A DNA stretch of 64,000 nt, taken from positions 459,465-523,464 of the forward strand of contig NZ_LMXH01000001.1 in the NCBI RefSeq assembly GCF_001541095.1, in the 5' to 3' direction. The notes below the pieces were generated by a model. That model was not told the origin of the DNA. It worked only from the letters and a program-made list of their open reading frames with translations, and made no database searches. The translations under genes were made by a program, and so were the position numbers. How positions within the stretch are numbered: position 1 is the stretch's first letter; each line of letters begins with the position of its first letter. This document shows, piece by piece, positions 8,702-16,966 of the stretch. The DNA is from Paenibacillus sp. FJAT-26967. GTDB taxonomy: Bacteria > Bacillota > Bacilli > Paenibacillales > NBRC-103111.

Positions 8702-8733
8702 CAGCTTGCACAATAGTGCTCAGCTGTTTTTTT
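8702..8733 (+). terminator. Second terminator after the 6S RNA candidate
   Basis: CAGCT-T-GCAC / GTGC-TC-AGCTG with an AATA loop and seven T. It would catch read-through from the RNA gene before the transaldolase promoter. Confidence 0.8.
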
Positions 8734-8787
8734 GTGTTGTCGAGCAGGTGTCGAGGCTTTATCGAATTTGATAAAGCTTGTGTGCTT

Positions 8788-8816
8788 TTGAAATCGTTTT
8801 GGGTTTGTGATATGTT
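8788..8816 (+). promoter_or_regulatory. Transaldolase promoter with a cre-like site
   Basis: TTGAAA (8788-8793), 17-bp spacer, TATGTT (8811-8816). TGAAATCGTTTTGG (8789-8802), overlapping the -35, matches 12 of 14 positions of the CcpA cre consensus, suggesting carbon catabolite control. An inverted repeat GCTTTATC/GATAAAGC lies just upstream (8756-8777). Confidence 0.6.
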
Positions 8817-8885
8817 AAAAAAGTGAAAGCCCGATCTACATAGAAAAGAAAATAAAAAAATTGTGCCGAAAGTGGTGGAGTGTGT

Positions 8886-9542
8886 ATGAAACTGTTTCTT
8901 GATACAGCCAATGTAAATGAGATTAAGGAAGCGCACGAGCTGGGAGTTATTTCGGGAATTACGACGAATCCTTCTCTGATCGCGAAAGAAGGCCGTGACT
9001 TTTTTGACACACTGAAGGAAATTGTTGATATTGTAGGCGATATGCCGATCTCCGCTGAAGTTGTGGCTTCGGATGTGGAAGGAATGGTCAAACAGGGAGA
9101 GAAGCTGGCCAAAATCGGCAGTGGCATCGTCATTAAAGTACCGATGACTGCGGATGGACTCAAGGCCACCAAACGCTTCAGCAGTCAAGGAATCAAAACC
9201 AACGTGACCCTGGTATTCAGCTCTACACAGGCTCTTCTGGCCGCGCGTGCAGGCGCTACTTATGTATCACCTTTTATCGGCCGCTTAGATGACATCAACC
9301 AGGTAGGGATGAATCTCATTGAAGAGGTCAGCCAGATTATCTCCATTCACGAGCTGCCTACCGAAATTATCGCGGCAAGTGTAAGACATTCGACACATGT
9401 GATCGAGGCGGCATTGCTCGGATCACACATCGCTACGGTTCCGTTTAAAGTGATCGAATCCATGATGAAGCACCCTCTTACGGATGCGGGCGTTGAGCGC
9501 TTTATGAAGGACTGGGAAAGCGCTAACCAGCAAATCTTCTGA
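8886..9542 (+). CDS. tal: Transaldolase, small TalC/FSA type
   Basis: A 218-residue single-domain (beta/alpha)8 enzyme of the pentose phosphate pathway. It moves a dihydroxyacetone unit between sugar phosphates via a Schiff base on Lys84 (in IVIKVPMT). Other family strings are [22 protein letters not shown] and [11 protein letters not shown]. The acidic residue in PISAEVV (Glu58) is the one found in true transaldolases, where fructose-6-phosphate aldolases have Gln, so I favour transaldolase. The start is the ATG at 8886, five bases after GGTGGAG; an upstream GTG at 8880 is less likely. Monocistronic. Confidence 0.93.
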   Translation: MKLFLDTANVNEIKEAHELGVISGITTNPSLIAKEGRDFFDTLKEIVDIVGDMPISAEVVASDVEGMVKQGEKLAKIGSGIVIKVPMTADGLKATKRFSSQGIKTNVTLVFSSTQALLAARAGATYVSPFIGRLDDINQVGMNLIEEVSQIISIHELPTEIIAASVRHSTHVIEAALLGSHIATVPFKVIESMMKHPLTDAGVERFMKDWESANQQIF

Positions 9543-9598
9543 TCTGATCTTCTGACCGTGTTCCAGCGCGTTAGAATTAGGCGTATAAAACGATACCG

Positions 9599-9623
9599 GC
9601 CTCTCTGTAGAGAGGCTTTTTTT
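9599..9623 (+). terminator. Transaldolase terminator
   Basis: GCCTCTCTGTAGAGAGGC hairpin followed by seven T. Confidence 0.9.
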
Positions 9624-9651
9624 CTATCACTGCAGGTCTGATGAGTTTTAT

Positions 9652-9679
9652 TTGTATATTAGAATTACTGAACTATACC
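9652..9679 (+). promoter_or_regulatory. Possible promoter of the DUF1499 gene
   Basis: TTGTAT (9652-9657), 16-bp spacer, TATACC (9674-9679). It would place the attenuator-like hairpin that follows within the 5' leader. Confidence 0.4.
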
Positions 9680-9704
9680 GCGCTTCCATGCAGATATGGT
9701 GGTG

Positions 9705-9755
9705 AGAGGACTGAAATTGGGGAAATATCCCCGTTTTTCGGGTTCTCCTCTTTTT
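9705..9755 (+). promoter_or_regulatory. Attenuator-like hairpin in the DUF1499 leader
   Basis: AGAGGA-CTGAAA pairs with TTTCGG and TCCTCT around an inner GGGGAAATATCCCC hairpin, and five T follow. It lies between the transaldolase terminator and the DUF1499 start, so it ends no known gene and could be a leader terminator. Confidence 0.5.
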
Positions 9756-9840
9756 CTTCATGATAAAGAATGGTAAGATTGTTTTTAGTGTGGTTTGGCA
9801 AGCATGCATTCAGGATATGCTTCATGAAGGGGGAAAGACT

Positions 9841-10227
9841 TTGAAACGAACGTTGATCGGTTTGCTTCGCAGTTTTGAGACGACCGGTGAGAAAGCCAAA
9901 GATCCGGAACTTAAGACCCGTTACTACAAAATTTCCAAGAATGAAATGTGGGAAGAAACCGTCGGGATGATCAAGAAAACACCTGGCTACAAACTTCTGC
10001 ACGAAGTTAAAAATGTGGGTGAAATTGTAGTGGAAAAGCGTACTGCACTTGGTCGTACGCAGGATATTACGATTACTTTGTTCGAGGTTAATCCGACAAC
10101 AAGCGCCGTGGATATCTATTCCGCTTCTCGAGGGAACTTAGGGGACCTGGGTTCCAACTACCGGACCATTCTCGATATTTATAAACAATTGGACAAGAAA
10201 CTCGCGGCCTACAAACTAAGCCGTTAG
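9841..10227 (+). CDS. DUF1499 family cytosolic protein
   Basis: From the TTG at 9841 the product is 128 residues (MKRTLIGLLRSFETTGEKAKDPEL...). It carries the YYKISKNEMWEETVGMIKKTPGYKLLHEVKNVGEI and DITITLFEVNP pattern of DUF1499 proteins. The ribosome binding site AGGGGGA is seven bases upstream; the longer frame from 9760 lacks one and overlaps the leader hairpin. There is no signal peptide. Function is unknown in this family. It converges on tpx across a shared terminator. Confidence 0.8.
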   Translation: MKRTLIGLLRSFETTGEKAKDPELKTRYYKISKNEMWEETVGMIKKTPGYKLLHEVKNVGEIVVEKRTALGRTQDITITLFEVNPTTSAVDIYSASRGNLGDLGSNYRTILDIYKQLDKKLAAYKLSR

Positions 10228-10246
10228 GCTGTCAGTAGTCTGCACC

Positions 10247-10285
10247 AATAAAAAACAGCAGAGGAATCTGATTCCTCTGCTGTTT
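10247..10285. terminator. Terminator shared by DUF1499 gene and tpx
   Basis: AAACAGCAGAGGAAT/ATTCCTCTGCTGTTT with a CTG loop. The minus strand continues with five more U, so it serves tpx best. Confidence 0.9.
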
Positions 10286-10316
10286 CCTTATCATGCAAGA
10301 ATTCTCAGTCTAATGA

Positions 10317-10835
10317 TTAAACGAGTTTGTGAACAGCATCCAAAGCTGCTTCATAATTCGGATGGTTCGTCATTTCCTGAAGATATTCCACGTACTGGAT
10401 TTTGTCGTTAGCATCGATTACGAAAATAGAGCGCATATCCAGCTGAAGCTCTTTGATTTGTACGCCGTAAGCTTGGCCGAATGAATTCGATTTGTAATCC
10501 GAAAGCAGAACGACTTTATCGATACCGGCAGCTCCGCACCAGCGGCTTTGTGCAAAAGGCAAGTCCGCGCTGATCGTCAAAACTACGACATTATCCCCGA
10601 GCTTGGCTGCTTCTTCGTTAAAGCGGCGGGTCTGTGCATCACATACACCCGTGTCGATCGAAGGCACGACGCTAATGAGTTTTACTTTTCCGGCATAATC
10701 CGAAAGAGAAGCTTCAGTCATAAGGTCTTTGTTTAATTTGAAATCAGGTGCCGTGTCCCCGACTTTAAGTTCCGGACCGACGAGCGTAATGGGATTCCCC
10801 TTAAGAGTGGCAATACCCGTGCGTTCTTGTGACAT
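10317..10835 (-). CDS. tpx: Thiol peroxidase Tpx
   Basis: A 172-residue atypical 2-Cys peroxiredoxin that reduces hydrogen and organic peroxides with electrons from thioredoxin. The peroxidatic site is [16 protein letters not shown] (Cys65) and the second cysteine is Cys100 in SRWCGA. Length is normal for the family. The ATG follows AAGGAGGAG. A promoter TTGGACA...TATAAT lies upstream, and GTTGG/CCAAC form a hairpin between it and the gene. A matching thioredoxin gene (trxA) lies at 33.9 kb in this window. Confidence 0.95.
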   Translation of the reverse strand: MSQERTGIATLKGNPITLVGPELKVGDTAPDFKLNKDLMTEASLSDYAGKVKLISVVPSIDTGVCDAQTRRFNEEAAKLGDNVVVLTISADLPFAQSRWCGAAGIDKVVLLSDYKSNSFGQAYGVQIKELQLDMRSIFVIDANDKIQYVEYLQEMTNHPNYEAALDAVHKLV

Positions 10836-11025
10836 ATGTACTCCTCCTTATCGATTCAACCTAATTGGGTTGGCAATTTCCAACAATCTTTATTATAACG
10901 CGCTGTTCCCGGGATTGTCCAATGGGTTGTACGGAGGAACCTGGCAGTAATGAAATACGGTTCTACGCCATGAAAAAGAACTCTATAATAGATGGTGGCA
11001 GGATGACGATAGAACGGAGGAAAAC

Positions 11026-11922
11026 GTGGAGCTAAGACAACTGCAGTATTTTATAAAAGTGGCCAGAAAGCAACATATGACTCAAGCCGCCGAAGAGCTT
11101 CACGTAGCTCAATCTGCCGTCAGCAGGCAGATCCGTCAGCTTGAAGAAGAGCTTGGCGTCCAGCTTTTTGTGCAGAAGGGTCGTAACTTGCAGTTGACCT
11201 CTGCCGGACGGCTCTTCTTGAGCCGGACAGAGGATATTTTGAACGATCTGGACCGGGCTGTCATCGAAATTCAGGAATTTTTGGACCCGGAGGCGGGGGA
11301 AATCCGTATAGGCTTCCCGCACAGTGTCTCGATGTCCATTCTCCCTTCCTTTATTTCATGTTTCAGGCAAGACCATCCGAACGTGAGGTTCCGGTTGAGA
11401 CAGGGGACCTACACCAGCCTGATCCGGGATGTGATGGACGGTGTCATTGATCTTGCCATTATTTCGCCTTGCCCGGAATCACATGAGCATGTGAAGGGAG
11501 AGGTGATGCTGACGGAAGAGTTATTTGCTGTTCTGCCGCCGAGCCATCCCTTGGCCGAATCAGTGAGTATCCGGCTGGAACAGCTCAGGGAGGAGCCGTT
11601 CGTCCTATTCGGAGAGCAGTATTCCTTGCGGCCGATAGTGATGAACGCCTGCCAGCAAGCGGGGTTCGTGCCCAGGATTGAATTCGAGGGCGACGAAACG
11701 GATACGATTCGCGGGCTCGTGGCTGCCGGTATGGGGGTTAGTCTTCTTCCGGAGCTTGCACTCCGGTACAGTACGTTAATCGAGCCTGCTGTGGTGAAAA
11801 TTATGGACCCCAAAGTAACCAGAACGGTGGGCGTTATAAGGCGTAAAGGCGAGAAATTGCCCCAAGTGACGGATATCTTTAGACAATTTCTGCTTGAATT
11901 CAAACCAAATCGGGCGGATTAG
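11026..11922 (+). CDS. LysR-type transcriptional regulator, GltC-like
   Basis: A 298-residue LysR regulator: winged helix at 1-60 (MELRQLQYFIKVARKQH, HVAQSAVSRQIRQLEEELG) and a two-lobed effector domain at about 90-295. The opening and the GEIRIGFPHS and GLVAAGMGVSLLPE strings resemble Bacillus GltC, which activates glutamate synthase, but no gltAB or other obvious target is adjacent. The neighbour upstream (tpx) is divergent and could be controlled by it. The start is a GTG after GGAGG. Assignment to GltC is by resemblance only. Confidence 0.85.
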   Translation: MELRQLQYFIKVARKQHMTQAAEELHVAQSAVSRQIRQLEEELGVQLFVQKGRNLQLTSAGRLFLSRTEDILNDLDRAVIEIQEFLDPEAGEIRIGFPHSVSMSILPSFISCFRQDHPNVRFRLRQGTYTSLIRDVMDGVIDLAIISPCPESHEHVKGEVMLTEELFAVLPPSHPLAESVSIRLEQLREEPFVLFGEQYSLRPIVMNACQQAGFVPRIEFEGDETDTIRGLVAAGMGVSLLPELALRYSTLIEPAVVKIMDPKVTRTVGVIRRKGEKLPQVTDIFRQFLLEFKPNRAD

Positions 11923-11939
11923 ACGGGGATTGGGATGTA

Positions 11940-11977
11940 AAAAAGCTTTCGTGCCACAAGGCGCGAAAGCTTTTTTT
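11940..11977. terminator. Bidirectional terminator between lysR and yugP
   Basis: AAAAAGCTTTCG(TGCC)/(GGCG)CGAAAGCTTTTTTT hairpin with T-runs on both strands. Confidence 0.9.
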
Positions 11978-12006
11978 GCGATGGTCCGGCGGATCATCCG
12001 AATATG

Positions 12007-12693
12007 TTAGTCGTCCGAACGTCCGGTGAAAATCATAATGTACTTGATGAGTTCCAGCAAGGAAATCAAAGCGGCTGCTACATAAGTGAGTGCGGCTGCA
12101 TTAAGAACTTTGGCAACTCCGGTTTCTTCTTCATTCGTAATGAATCCGCCGGCTATCATCAATTCTCTAGCGCGGTTGCTGGCATTGAATTCCACTGGCA
12201 GAGTAACCAGCTGGAACAATACTGCGGCGGAGAAGAAAACGATACCCAGCAGCAGCAAGGAAGGAATCTGCTGGAAGATGAAGCCTGCGATCAGGAGAAT
12301 AGGAGCAATACCCGAGGCGATGTTCACGACAGGGAACATCTTGTGGCGAGCCACCAGCATCGGATAGGATACTTTATGCTGGATCGCGTGTCCTACTTCG
12401 TGACAAGCAACCGAAACGGCAGAAATGGTGCTTTCGTAATAGACGGGTTCTGACAATCTGACTGTTTTGGAAATCGGATCGTAGTGATCTGTCAGAGTGC
12501 CTGGAGTCGGTTCGACGGGAATATCATATAAACCTTCGGCATCCAGCATGCGTCTAGCAGCCTCGTATCCTGTCATGCCCGACATAACGGGTACGGCGGA
12601 CCATTTGTTGAAAGTGCCCCGGACCCTGAAGGATGCCCACATCGATAAGCCGAAGGCAATAATAATTAAAAAGTCCATAGGATGAAAAAACAT
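12007..12693 (-). CDS. yugP: Zinc metallopeptidase YugP family
   Basis: A 228-residue membrane protein with an N-terminal helix (6-22), a HEVGH zinc-peptidase motif (98-102) and two or three hydrophobic helices after it (about 125-165, 195-222). The catalytic domain should face the membrane surface. It follows a MerR-type regulator on the same strand by 40 bases and is probably co-transcribed with it. Substrates are not known for this family. Confidence 0.88.
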   Translation of the reverse strand: MFFHPMDFLIIIAFGLSMWASFRVRGTFNKWSAVPVMSGMTGYEAARRMLDAEGLYDIPVEPTPGTLTDHYDPISKTVRLSEPVYYESTISAVSVACHEVGHAIQHKVSYPMLVARHKMFPVVNIASGIAPILLIAGFIFQQIPSLLLLGIVFFSAAVLFQLVTLPVEFNASNRARELMIAGGFITNEEETGVAKVLNAAALTYVAAALISLLELIKYIMIFTGRSDD

Positions 12694-12733
12694 AGATAGC
12701 AGACCTCCAATATTAACGTGTTAATCTAGATAG

Positions 12734-13207
12734 TTACGTAAATGGACCTTTGCCCAGCAGGTACAGAAGCGCCTCGGCACAAGCTGCTGTCGGCTGCGTG
12801 ATCAAGTTGTAAATCTTCTTTAGCTGATTCGGCTTAAGCTGCTGAATCATAGGATCGAGCTCCTTAATTTCACGCTGCAGTTGTCCGAGCAATACCTGAT
12901 AATTCGTCAGTTTATCCGTGACCTGATCATTATGAGCAGCTTTATCCAGCATAAGCATCGTGGTACGGATTTCTTCTAACGTATACTTCTCTTTTTTCAT
13001 ATCTTCAATACGTTTAAGTCGAAGCAAGGTTTCATCGGAATAAAAGCGATAATTATTGTCCGATCGTTTCTCGGGATGCAGGAGACCTAACTTCGTATAG
13101 TAATCAATTGTGCGCGGGCTTACGCCGGCAATCCGGGACAATTCACCGATTTTATAAAGCTTCATATCCCCATCGGTTCTCTCTCCTTTACTGTAATGTA
13201 CGCTCAT
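12734..13207 (-). CDS. MerR family transcriptional regulator
   Basis: The product has an N-terminal MerR DNA-binding domain (MKLYKIGELSRIAGVSPRTIDYYTKLGLL, R-x-YRFYSDETLLRL) followed by a helical dimerisation region and a ~30-residue tail. There is no metal-binding cysteine pair; the single Cys near the C-terminus does not form a known sensor. The frame opens at 13207 with AAAGG five bases upstream. A second ATG at 13165 matches the conserved family start but has only a weak site directly ahead, so either is possible. It probably forms an operon with yugP and may regulate it. Confidence 0.85.
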   Translation of the reverse strand: MSVHYSKGERTDGDMKLYKIGELSRIAGVSPRTIDYYTKLGLLHPEKRSDNNYRFYSDETLLRLKRIEDMKKEKYTLEEIRTTMLMLDKAAHNDQVTDKLTNYQVLLGQLQREIKELDPMIQQLKPNQLKKIYNLITQPTAACAEALLYLLGKGPFT

Positions 13208-13361
13208 TCGTGCCTTTAGCCTAATGATACCCGATCACAAACCATACAGTCAAACGTGATGCTTTTACCTAAATCAGGATAAAAAATGCGGGGAGGAAAA
13301 GCGTCGAATGAGTTTGTTAAACCTCGTTTTTCAAAGAGAAAAGATAATAGTTATGATTATA

Positions 13362-13378
13362 TGTTAGGTTTCATTACA
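13362..13378 (+). promoter_or_regulatory. GlnR/TnrA box I upstream of amt
   Basis: TGTTAGGTTTCATTACA is a perfect match to TGTNA-N7-TNACA. Its centre lies about 70 bases upstream of the predicted transcription start. Confidence 0.85.
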
Positions 13379-13406
13379 TAAATGATAAAAAAATGAATAT
13401 TTCCTA

Positions 13407-13436
13407 TTGTCATATCCTAAAACGTTCGCGTATAAT
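13407..13436 (+). promoter_or_regulatory. Sigma-A promoter of amt
   Basis: TTGTCA (13407-13412), 18-bp spacer, perfect TATAAT (13431-13436). Confidence 0.75.
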
Positions 13437-13454
13437 GACAATAATAAACAACGG

Positions 13455-13471
13455 TGTTAGAAAACATAACA
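13455..13471 (+). promoter_or_regulatory. GlnR/TnrA box II downstream of the amt promoter
   Basis: TGTTAGAAAACATAACA, a second perfect TGTNA-N7-TNACA match, lies just after the -10, where bound protein would block initiation or early elongation. It is 18 bases before the amt start codon. Confidence 0.85.
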
Positions 13472-13489
13472 TAAAAGGAGTGGGTAATC

Positions 13490-14926
13490 ATGATTAAAAA
13501 AACGATGATCGGATTGGGAGTTTTCGCTATCCTTTTTCCAACGCTCGCGTTTGCAGAGCCTGCAACGAATGAGCAATTACAAGCGGCTATAAATTCAGTG
13601 TGGGTATTGATTGCCGCGATGCTGGTTATCTTCATGCAAGCCGGTTTCGCTCTGCTGGAGGCTGGTTCAACGCGAATGAAGAATGCGGGTCACGTGGCAG
13701 GAAAAACAATTTTGACTTTTGGTATCTGTGCTTTAGCTTTTTGGGCTTTTGGTTTCGGCCTCGCTTTCGGGGATGGTTCCGGTCTGTTCAGCAATAATTT
13801 GTTTGGTTTAACGGGATTTTTTATGGACGGTGTCCATGCGGAAGCTTTCACGTCTTTGAGCGCATCTGATGTACCAATCGCGATAAAGTTCTTATTCCAG
13901 CTTTCATTTGTAGGGGTTTCCCTTGCGATCGCTTGGGGCGGTTTCGCAGAACGTGCTAAGCTGCCGGTTTATTTCATCTTCGGTGTGTTGTTCACTATCG
14001 TAATTTATCCGATTGTTGCGCACTGGGTGTGGGGCGGCGGCTGGTTATCCAAAATCGGTATGCAGGATTTCGCCGGCTCCACAGTCGTACATCTCCAAGG
14101 GGCAACTGCTGCATTGGTAGCTACGATTTTATTGAAGCCGCGTATCGGTAAATACAATAAGGACGGTTCCCCTAATAAAATTCCGGGCCATAATCAAGTC
14201 TACTCCGTGCTGGGTGTTATCATTATCTGGATCGGCTGGTTCGGCTTCAACCCCGGCAGCACGTTAAGCGCCATGGGGGACGGTTTCTTCGGATTCATCG
14301 CACTGAATACAAATTTGGCAGCCGCTGCGGGCGCAGTGGCAGCAATGGTCATCTCCTGGATTTACTTCGGCAAATCCGACATTCCAAGTATGCTAAACGG
14401 GGTTCTAGCCGCTTTTGTGGCGATTACCGCTTCCTGCGCATTCGTAACGCCGCTCGGTGCGATCGCAATCGGCGCTATTGCCGGAATCATAACTTTCTTT
14501 ACGGCAATCTGGTTCGAGAAACGCGGCATCGATGATCCCGTTTATGCTTTTTCCGTACATGGTGTTGCAGGGATTTGGGGTACGCTGGCAACCGGATTCT
14601 TTGCGACTCCTGAGCTGGCCAAGACAGTTGGTGTAGGCGGAGCAGGCCTGTTCTATGGAGGCGGACTCCATCAGCTGTGGGTTCAATTTATCGGAGTCGC
14701 CGGTGCATTGATCTTCGTTCTCATTCTTTCCTATATTGTTCTTACCCTGATTAATAAAACCGTAGGTCTTCGTGTTACCGAAGAAGAAGAGATTATGGGT
14801 CTGGATCTGTCTGAACATGGTACGTATGGATACCCGGAGCAATTGAAGCACAGTACAGAGGAGACGTCAGATGCCCGCCAGAAGGCAGACAAAACGGATA
14901 ACCGTTCTGTACCGGCGTCTTCATAA
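13490..14926 (+). CDS. amt: Ammonium transporter, Amt family
   Basis: A 478-residue ammonium channel of the cytoplasmic membrane with 11 helices after a cleavable-looking signal peptide (cut near AFA/EP, residue 22). The transport residues are visible: Asp193 and His201 in DFAGSTVVH, and His357 in SVHGVAGIWG, which form the twin-His pore. FAERAK (152-157) is also typical. A ~50-residue polar C-terminal tail follows the last helix. Two GlnR/TnrA boxes flank its promoter, so nitrogen control is very likely. The usual partner glnK (PII) is missing; a GlnD-like nucleotidyltransferase follows 40 bases downstream instead. Confidence 0.95.
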   Translation: MIKKTMIGLGVFAILFPTLAFAEPATNEQLQAAINSVWVLIAAMLVIFMQAGFALLEAGSTRMKNAGHVAGKTILTFGICALAFWAFGFGLAFGDGSGLFSNNLFGLTGFFMDGVHAEAFTSLSASDVPIAIKFLFQLSFVGVSLAIAWGGFAERAKLPVYFIFGVLFTIVIYPIVAHWVWGGGWLSKIGMQDFAGSTVVHLQGATAALVATILLKPRIGKYNKDGSPNKIPGHNQVYSVLGVIIIWIGWFGFNPGSTLSAMGDGFFGFIALNTNLAAAAGAVAAMVISWIYFGKSDIPSMLNGVLAAFVAITASCAFVTPLGAIAIGAIAGIITFFTAIWFEKRGIDDPVYAFSVHGVAGIWGTLATGFFATPELAKTVGVGGAGLFYGGGLHQLWVQFIGVAGALIFVLILSYIVLTLINKTVGLRVTEEEEIMGLDLSEHGTYGYPEQLKHSTEETSDARQKADKTDNRSVPASS

Positions 14927-14966
14927 CCTGAAATGAAGGAACTCTTGTGAGTAAGGAGATGCTGCC

Positions 14967-16061
14967 ATGGGAGCGATAACAAGCTCCGGCTGGGAAGAGC
15001 TGCGACTAGAGATTGCATGCGCGGCAGCTTCAGATGATCTTAGAGCGCTTCGCGAGAAGATGCAGGAGCTTTTCAGTTCGGAGCAGTCAAGCAAACCGGC
15101 TGCAGAGTTGTACCATCATTTGAATATTGTTCACGATATGCTGATCAGCCGCACTGTGAAGATGGCGGAGCGCAGGCTGGTTGCGGAGGGAGGCGGGGAG
15201 CCTCCGCTGCCTTATGCCTTTATCCTGGTAGGCAGTGCCGGCAGGAGCGAACAGACACCGTGGAGCGATCAGGATAACGGGCTTGTGTATGCCGATCCGG
15301 CCCCGGGTATGGAGGATTCGGCTGCGCTGTACTACAGCAAGCTGGCGTCCTTAATCCGGCAGGGGCTGGAATTAGCCGGATATCCGCCCTGCAGGGGCAA
15401 GGTGCTCGCTGATCAAGCCCTGTGGAGGCATAGTTTAACGGGCTGGAAGCGACTGCTGGACGGGTGGTTTGCCGAGCCGGTATGGGAGAATGTACGCTAC
15501 CTGCTTATCGCCTCCGACATGAGGGCGATCAGCGGCAATCCGCAGCTGGCAGATGACATTAAACTTCACTTCAACAACAGAATTCAGCATAACCCGGAAC
15601 TGCTGCTTCCGCTTATGGCTAATACGCTGCATCACAAGGTCCCGCTGGGTCTGCTCGGGAGAATCGTTACTGAGAGATACGGTGAAGCTGCCGGAGGGGT
15701 CGATATTAAATACGGGCTCTATATCCCGCTTGTTAATGCGGTCCGGTTGCTTGCGCTGGAAAGCGGCATTGCAGAGAGTGCAACGCTTATGCGAATAGAG
15801 GAACTTGTGAAGAAAAAGGTGCTGCCGGATGAGTTTGGAGCTATCTGCCGGGATGTTTTTGAGAAAGCGATGGAGTTTAGATTAGCCACGCCTTTCACCC
15901 ATAAGAATGGGCATTTCAATGCCAACGGCGTAATGCCGGCTGAGAAATTAACCAAAGCCTGCAGGCTGGAGCTTAGGCGTGATTTCCGTTTTGTCAGGCA
16001 GCTTCAGAAGAAGGTTGTCCAGCGGGTCCGCATATCCGCATATCCGCCAAACAAACCTTGA
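14967..16061 (+). CDS. DUF294 nucleotidyltransferase-like protein (GlnD-type fold)
   Basis: The 364-residue product carries the pol-beta-type nucleotidyltransferase signature GS(89-90)AGRSEQ...WSDQDNG, with Asp101 and Asp103 as likely metal ligands, and a C-terminal helical DUF294_C-like region. This is the catalytic fold of PII uridylyltransferases, but there are no CBS, HD or ACT domains. It begins 40 bases after amt with GTAAGGAG ahead and is followed by an exonuclease gene, so the three may form one operon. A role in modifying a nitrogen-signal protein is attractive but unproven; its substrate is unknown. Confidence 0.8.
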   Translation: MGAITSSGWEELRLEIACAAASDDLRALREKMQELFSSEQSSKPAAELYHHLNIVHDMLISRTVKMAERRLVAEGGGEPPLPYAFILVGSAGRSEQTPWSDQDNGLVYADPAPGMEDSAALYYSKLASLIRQGLELAGYPPCRGKVLADQALWRHSLTGWKRLLDGWFAEPVWENVRYLLIASDMRAISGNPQLADDIKLHFNNRIQHNPELLLPLMANTLHHKVPLGLLGRIVTERYGEAAGGVDIKYGLYIPLVNAVRLLALESGIAESATLMRIEELVKKKVLPDEFGAICRDVFEKAMEFRLATPFTHKNGHFNANGVMPAEKLTKACRLELRRDFRFVRQLQKKVVQRVRISAYPPNKP

Positions 16062-16125
16062 ATCGGGCGCTTCCAGTTATCATGAAAAAAACGGACATTA
16101 AACGGCCGGCGGAAGGAGTAGAGCG

Positions 16126-16857
16126 ATGAAGGAGATGCGTCCGGACGTAGGCATGTGGCGGTTGTATAAGATGGGCGGCATCACTCCGGCGATTACCTCT
16201 ATGTTCAATCCGCGGAACGCGCAGCAGATGGCCTTCATCCGGCAACTGCTCAAAGATCAGCGTAAGCACTCGCTCCTGGATACGCCTCTGCACAATTTGC
16301 CGCTCGTTGTATTTGACCTCGAAACGACAGGCTTCACTTCAACAGGGGGGGATGAGATCTTATCGTTCGGTGCCGTGTCAATGACCGGTGCCGAGATGGA
16401 GGGGAAGAGTTTTTACAGCCTGGTAAACCCGAACCGGGGAATACCCGAACATATCGAGAAGCTGACCGGAATCACCGCAGTAGAGACGGATCAGGCCCCA
16501 GAGTTGATCGTAGTTCTTAGAGAATTCTTCGAATTTGTAGGTGCGCGCGTTTTGCTGGCGCACGGATCTGCGCATGATAAGGCTTTCCTTAATGCAGCTT
16601 TGTGGAAAACATCCAAGACAAGTCTGACGCACCGTGTTATTGATTCGATGATGGTGGCTAAGTGGCTGATACCGGGAAGTAGGGAGTATTCCCTGGATAC
16701 TTTACTGAAGAAGTACGATATTCCCGTGCTGCGCAGGCATCACGCTTTGGATGATGCGAAGATGACGGCGGTTCTCTGGCAGAAGCTGCTCGGAGAAATC
16801 AGAGAAATGGACGTAGATACGCTGGGCGATTTGTACAATTTATTGAGCAAAGCCTAG
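16126..16857 (+). CDS. DnaQ-type 3'-5' exonuclease domain protein
   Basis: A 243-residue protein with an N-terminal ~55-residue extension and a DEDD-type exonuclease domain: FDLETTGF (Asp64, Glu66), a middle Asp in LAHGSAHDKAF and the C-terminal HHALDDAK motif. Relatives include the proofreading subunit of DNA polymerase III and stand-alone nucleases. It lies 64 bases after the DUF294 gene. As I recall, DUF294 and exonuclease genes are also neighbours in other bacteria, suggesting a linked function. AAGGAG ribosome binding site. Confidence 0.88.
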   Translation: MKEMRPDVGMWRLYKMGGITPAITSMFNPRNAQQMAFIRQLLKDQRKHSLLDTPLHNLPLVVFDLETTGFTSTGGDEILSFGAVSMTGAEMEGKSFYSLVNPNRGIPEHIEKLTGITAVETDQAPELIVVLREFFEFVGARVLLAHGSAHDKAFLNAALWKTSKTSLTHRVIDSMMVAKWLIPGSREYSLDTLLKKYDIPVLRRHHALDDAKMTAVLWQKLLGEIREMDVDTLGDLYNLLSKA

Positions 16858-16891
16858 TCATGCGAATGCAGCACCGGGACCATTTCCGTAT

Positions 16892-16938
16892 AAAAAACAG
16901 GTTGCGACGAACAGATGCCGTCAGTAACCTGTTTTTTT
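16892..16938. terminator. Bidirectional terminator after the amt-exonuclease unit
   Basis: AAACAGGTT...AACCTGTTT stem with an inner GACG/CGTC arm and T-runs in both directions, between convergent genes. Confidence 0.85.
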
Positions 16939-16966
16939 GTCATGCTGCTGTCGCTCGGATTGAACT

